NCBI GenBank assembly: GCA_005799265.1
Contig: SYHD01000115.1
Span: 1 to 32,931, forward strand
DNA: 32,931 bases
Direction: 5' to 3'
From: Planctomycetia bacterium
Lineage (GTDB): Bacteria > Planctomycetota > Planctomycetia > Gemmatales > Gemmataceae
Part shown: positions 31,672 through 32,931 of the stretch, in pieces
Layout: the number at the start of each line of letters is the position of its first letter
Numbering within the stretch: the first letter of the stretch is position 1
Translations under genes and position numbers: made by a program
Notes under the pieces: model-generated
Told to the model about the DNA's origin: nothing
The model's input: the letters and a program-made list of their open reading frames with translations, nothing else
Databases searched by the model: none

Positions 31672-31871
31672 GGCTGGGGACTATGATATGGCCGTTTGCC
31701 GTGCCTGTTTCCATAGGCGACCGGAATACCATCCCGAATGACAATCGCACGGACGATACAGGCCGCATGTGTTGCTACCCGCTGCCACTCGACGGCGTTG
31801 ATGTTGGTGTGGATGGTCGCGCCAGGCGCGCGGCCGCTGCTGCTTGGGCGCCGACGAGTCGCATAGGTCAT
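31668..31871 (-). CDS. Possible small protein overlapping holA end
   Basis: A 67-residue frame whose ATG overlaps the holA stop in an ATGA arrangement, as coupled genes do. The N-terminus is Arg/Ser/Pro-rich (MTYATRRRPSSSGRAPGAT), then INAVEWQRVATHAACIVRAI. There is no known family. Third-base composition is fairly GC-rich but not decisive; it may be non-coding. It ends 4 bases inside the start of the permease gene. Confidence 0.3.
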   Translation of the reverse strand: MTYATRRRPSSSGRAPGATIHTNINAVEWQRVATHAACIVRAIVIRDGIPVAYGNRHGKRPYHSPQP

Positions 31872-32890
31872 GTGAGCGTGGGTGAATTCTCCCGCGCCAG
31901 CTTTAAGAGGAAGCGTTCGAACAGAGTTCGCGCCGGCAATGGGCTGCCGCCGCGCAGGTCCATATTGATTTGCAGCAGCCAATCGTACAATCGATCCAGG
32001 CGGCGTCGGCCCAGACGGCGCATCTGCGCCTCGGCGCTCTTGACGGCGAATGGCGGGATGCCTGCTTGCGCGAGCGCGGTGCCAAGCGTCTGCCCCTGGG
32101 CGTTGCGCCGCGTCGCCTGGGCCAGCTTGCGCATCTGGGCCCCGAACGCGCCGAGCAGACGCATCGGCTCTTCGCCCTGATCGAATAGTCGATCGAGCAT
32201 CGCCAGCGAATCCTTCACGTTGCCTTCGCCCACGGCATTGAAGATCTTCCACACGTCCTGCGTATGGCTGTTGCCGACGAGCCGATCGACGTCGACGAAT
32301 TCGATATTTGTTTTCGCGCCGATCGAGATCGCCAATTTCGACAATTCCTGATCGAGAATGCCCATCTCCGGATCGACCAGTTCCGTCAGCAAGCGTGCCG
32401 CGTCGGCCGGGAGTTGTTTTTGGTACTGGCTCGCGCACCAGTCCGAGCACCACTTGGCCAGTTGATAGCCTGGCGGCGCTTTGCAGACGATGGTCGCGGC
32501 GTTGTCGATCATCTTCGCGAGCCGGGTGTTGGCCGCCCATGTTTTTACATCGAGAACGAGGACACCGGTCGAGGGCAAATGGGCGAGCTTCTGCTCCAGT
32601 TCGCCGCGGTATTTCGTGATGAACGGGTCGGCGTTCTCGACGAAGATGACGCGCCGGGGATCGAAGAACGGGACGGTGTCGAGATCATCGAAGACTTCCG
32701 CGAAGGTCGCCTTGTCGCCTGGATGGGTGGAGACGGATTGCTCATCCGCTTCATCGCCGAGTGCGCGTTTGCGGATGGCGCGGGTGACGTGGCGCTTGAG
32801 AAACGCCTCGTCGCCGTGGACGACGTAGAGCGGGCCGACAGGCTTGGTGCTGGTTAGGAAGGGGAGTGCGTCCATGACGTTGACATTCAT
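31868..32890 (-). CDS. holA: DNA polymerase III delta subunit
   Basis: The delta subunit opens the sliding clamp as part of the clamp loader, together with the product of dnaX found at the other end of this window. The 340-residue protein has the family's N-terminal PLYVVHGDEAFLKRHV segment, FFDPRRVIFVENADPF, LEQKLAHLPSTGVLVLDVKTW, and the middle LTELVDPEMGILDQELSKLAISIG block that follows the AAA+ lid. VWKIFNAVGEGNVKDSLAMLDRL and LLGAFGAQMRKLAQ mark the C-terminal collar. As in the family, it lacks a Walker A motif. It is transcribed toward the permease gene. Confidence 0.94.
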   Translation of the reverse strand: MNVNVMDALPFLTSTKPVGPLYVVHGDEAFLKRHVTRAIRKRALGDEADEQSVSTHPGDKATFAEVFDDLDTVPFFDPRRVIFVENADPFITKYRGELEQKLAHLPSTGVLVLDVKTWAANTRLAKMIDNAATIVCKAPPGYQLAKWCSDWCASQYQKQLPADAARLLTELVDPEMGILDQELSKLAISIGAKTNIEFVDVDRLVGNSHTQDVWKIFNAVGEGNVKDSLAMLDRLFDQGEEPMRLLGAFGAQMRKLAQATRRNAQGQTLGTALAQAGIPPFAVKSAEAQMRRLGRRRLDRLYDWLLQINMDLRGGSPLPARTLFERFLLKLARENSPTLT

Positions 32891-32905
32891 TTCGTTGAGC
32901 CGCGG

Positions 32906-32931
32906 GTCGCAGATCCGCGCGGATCTGCGAC
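32906..32931. repeat. Perfect 26-bp palindrome at the window end
   Basis: Bases 32906-32931 are a perfect palindrome with 13-bp arms, just upstream of the holA start. The window ends exactly at its last base, which suits a repeat at a sequence boundary. Confidence 0.6.

Noticed and set aside
1-32931. CRISPR arrays, IS elements or prophage
   Set aside because: No regularly spaced direct repeats, transposase or integrase, or run of phage structural genes is visible.

Overview
The window is GC-rich, densely coded chromosomal DNA that looks like a planctomycete, most likely a relative of Gemmata (family Gemmataceae). This is inference. The grounds are the gene families present: secreted PQQ-type beta-propellers, a zinc-ribbon/TM/prenyltransferase-toroid protein, an ECF sigma/zinc anti-sigma pair with a DUF3352-like partner, a receiver-RsbW fusion, a Gfo/Idh-like dehydrogenase and a TamB/AsmA-like giant. 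Several large palindromic intergenic repeats also fit. No 16S rRNA is present to confirm it. All of it reads as housekeeping chromosome with small accessory modules; there is no prophage, insertion sequence or CRISPR array.

Layout. Positions 1-770 hold the start of dnaX (minus strand), whose reading frame leaves the DnaX family abruptly near base 90, preceded by a small bacterial SRP RNA (ffs) with its own terminator. Positions 790-2260 hold two cyclophilins in tandem, one a lipoprotein lacking the catalytic arginine. Positions 2500-7450 hold a membrane protein, a secreted alpha/beta hydrolase, a TIM-barrel isomerase-like protein and the zinc-ribbon/toroid protein. Positions 7630-11030 form a regulatory operon: a small unknown protein, an ECF sigma factor, its overlapping anti-sigma factor and a secreted DUF3352-like protein. 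Positions 11290-14410 hold the receiver/histidine-kinase-like-ATPase fusion, panB and a Gfo/Idh/MocA protein. Positions 14450-19300 hold a HicBA toxin-antitoxin pair, a secreted beta-propeller, tadA and a secreted prolyl oligopeptidase.

Positions 19480-22230 run on the plus strand: an overlapping two-gene module of unknown function, then selA (selenocysteine synthesis) and a small unknown gene. Positions 22590-25950 hold a 1118-residue TamB/AsmA-like envelope protein. After it come an ImmA/IrrE-type metallopeptidase, a secreted BON-domain protein, a JAMM/JAB metalloprotease with a small partner, an M42 aminopeptidase, a membrane protein, an NCS2 purine permease and holA. The window ends in a perfect palindrome.

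The most interesting unexplained elements are the 88/189-residue module upstream of selA, the JAMM protease plus 89-residue partner behind its own extended -10 promoter, the receiver-RsbW fusion, and the break in dnaX at the window edge. No single clearly new large system is visible; the best candidates are these small modules.
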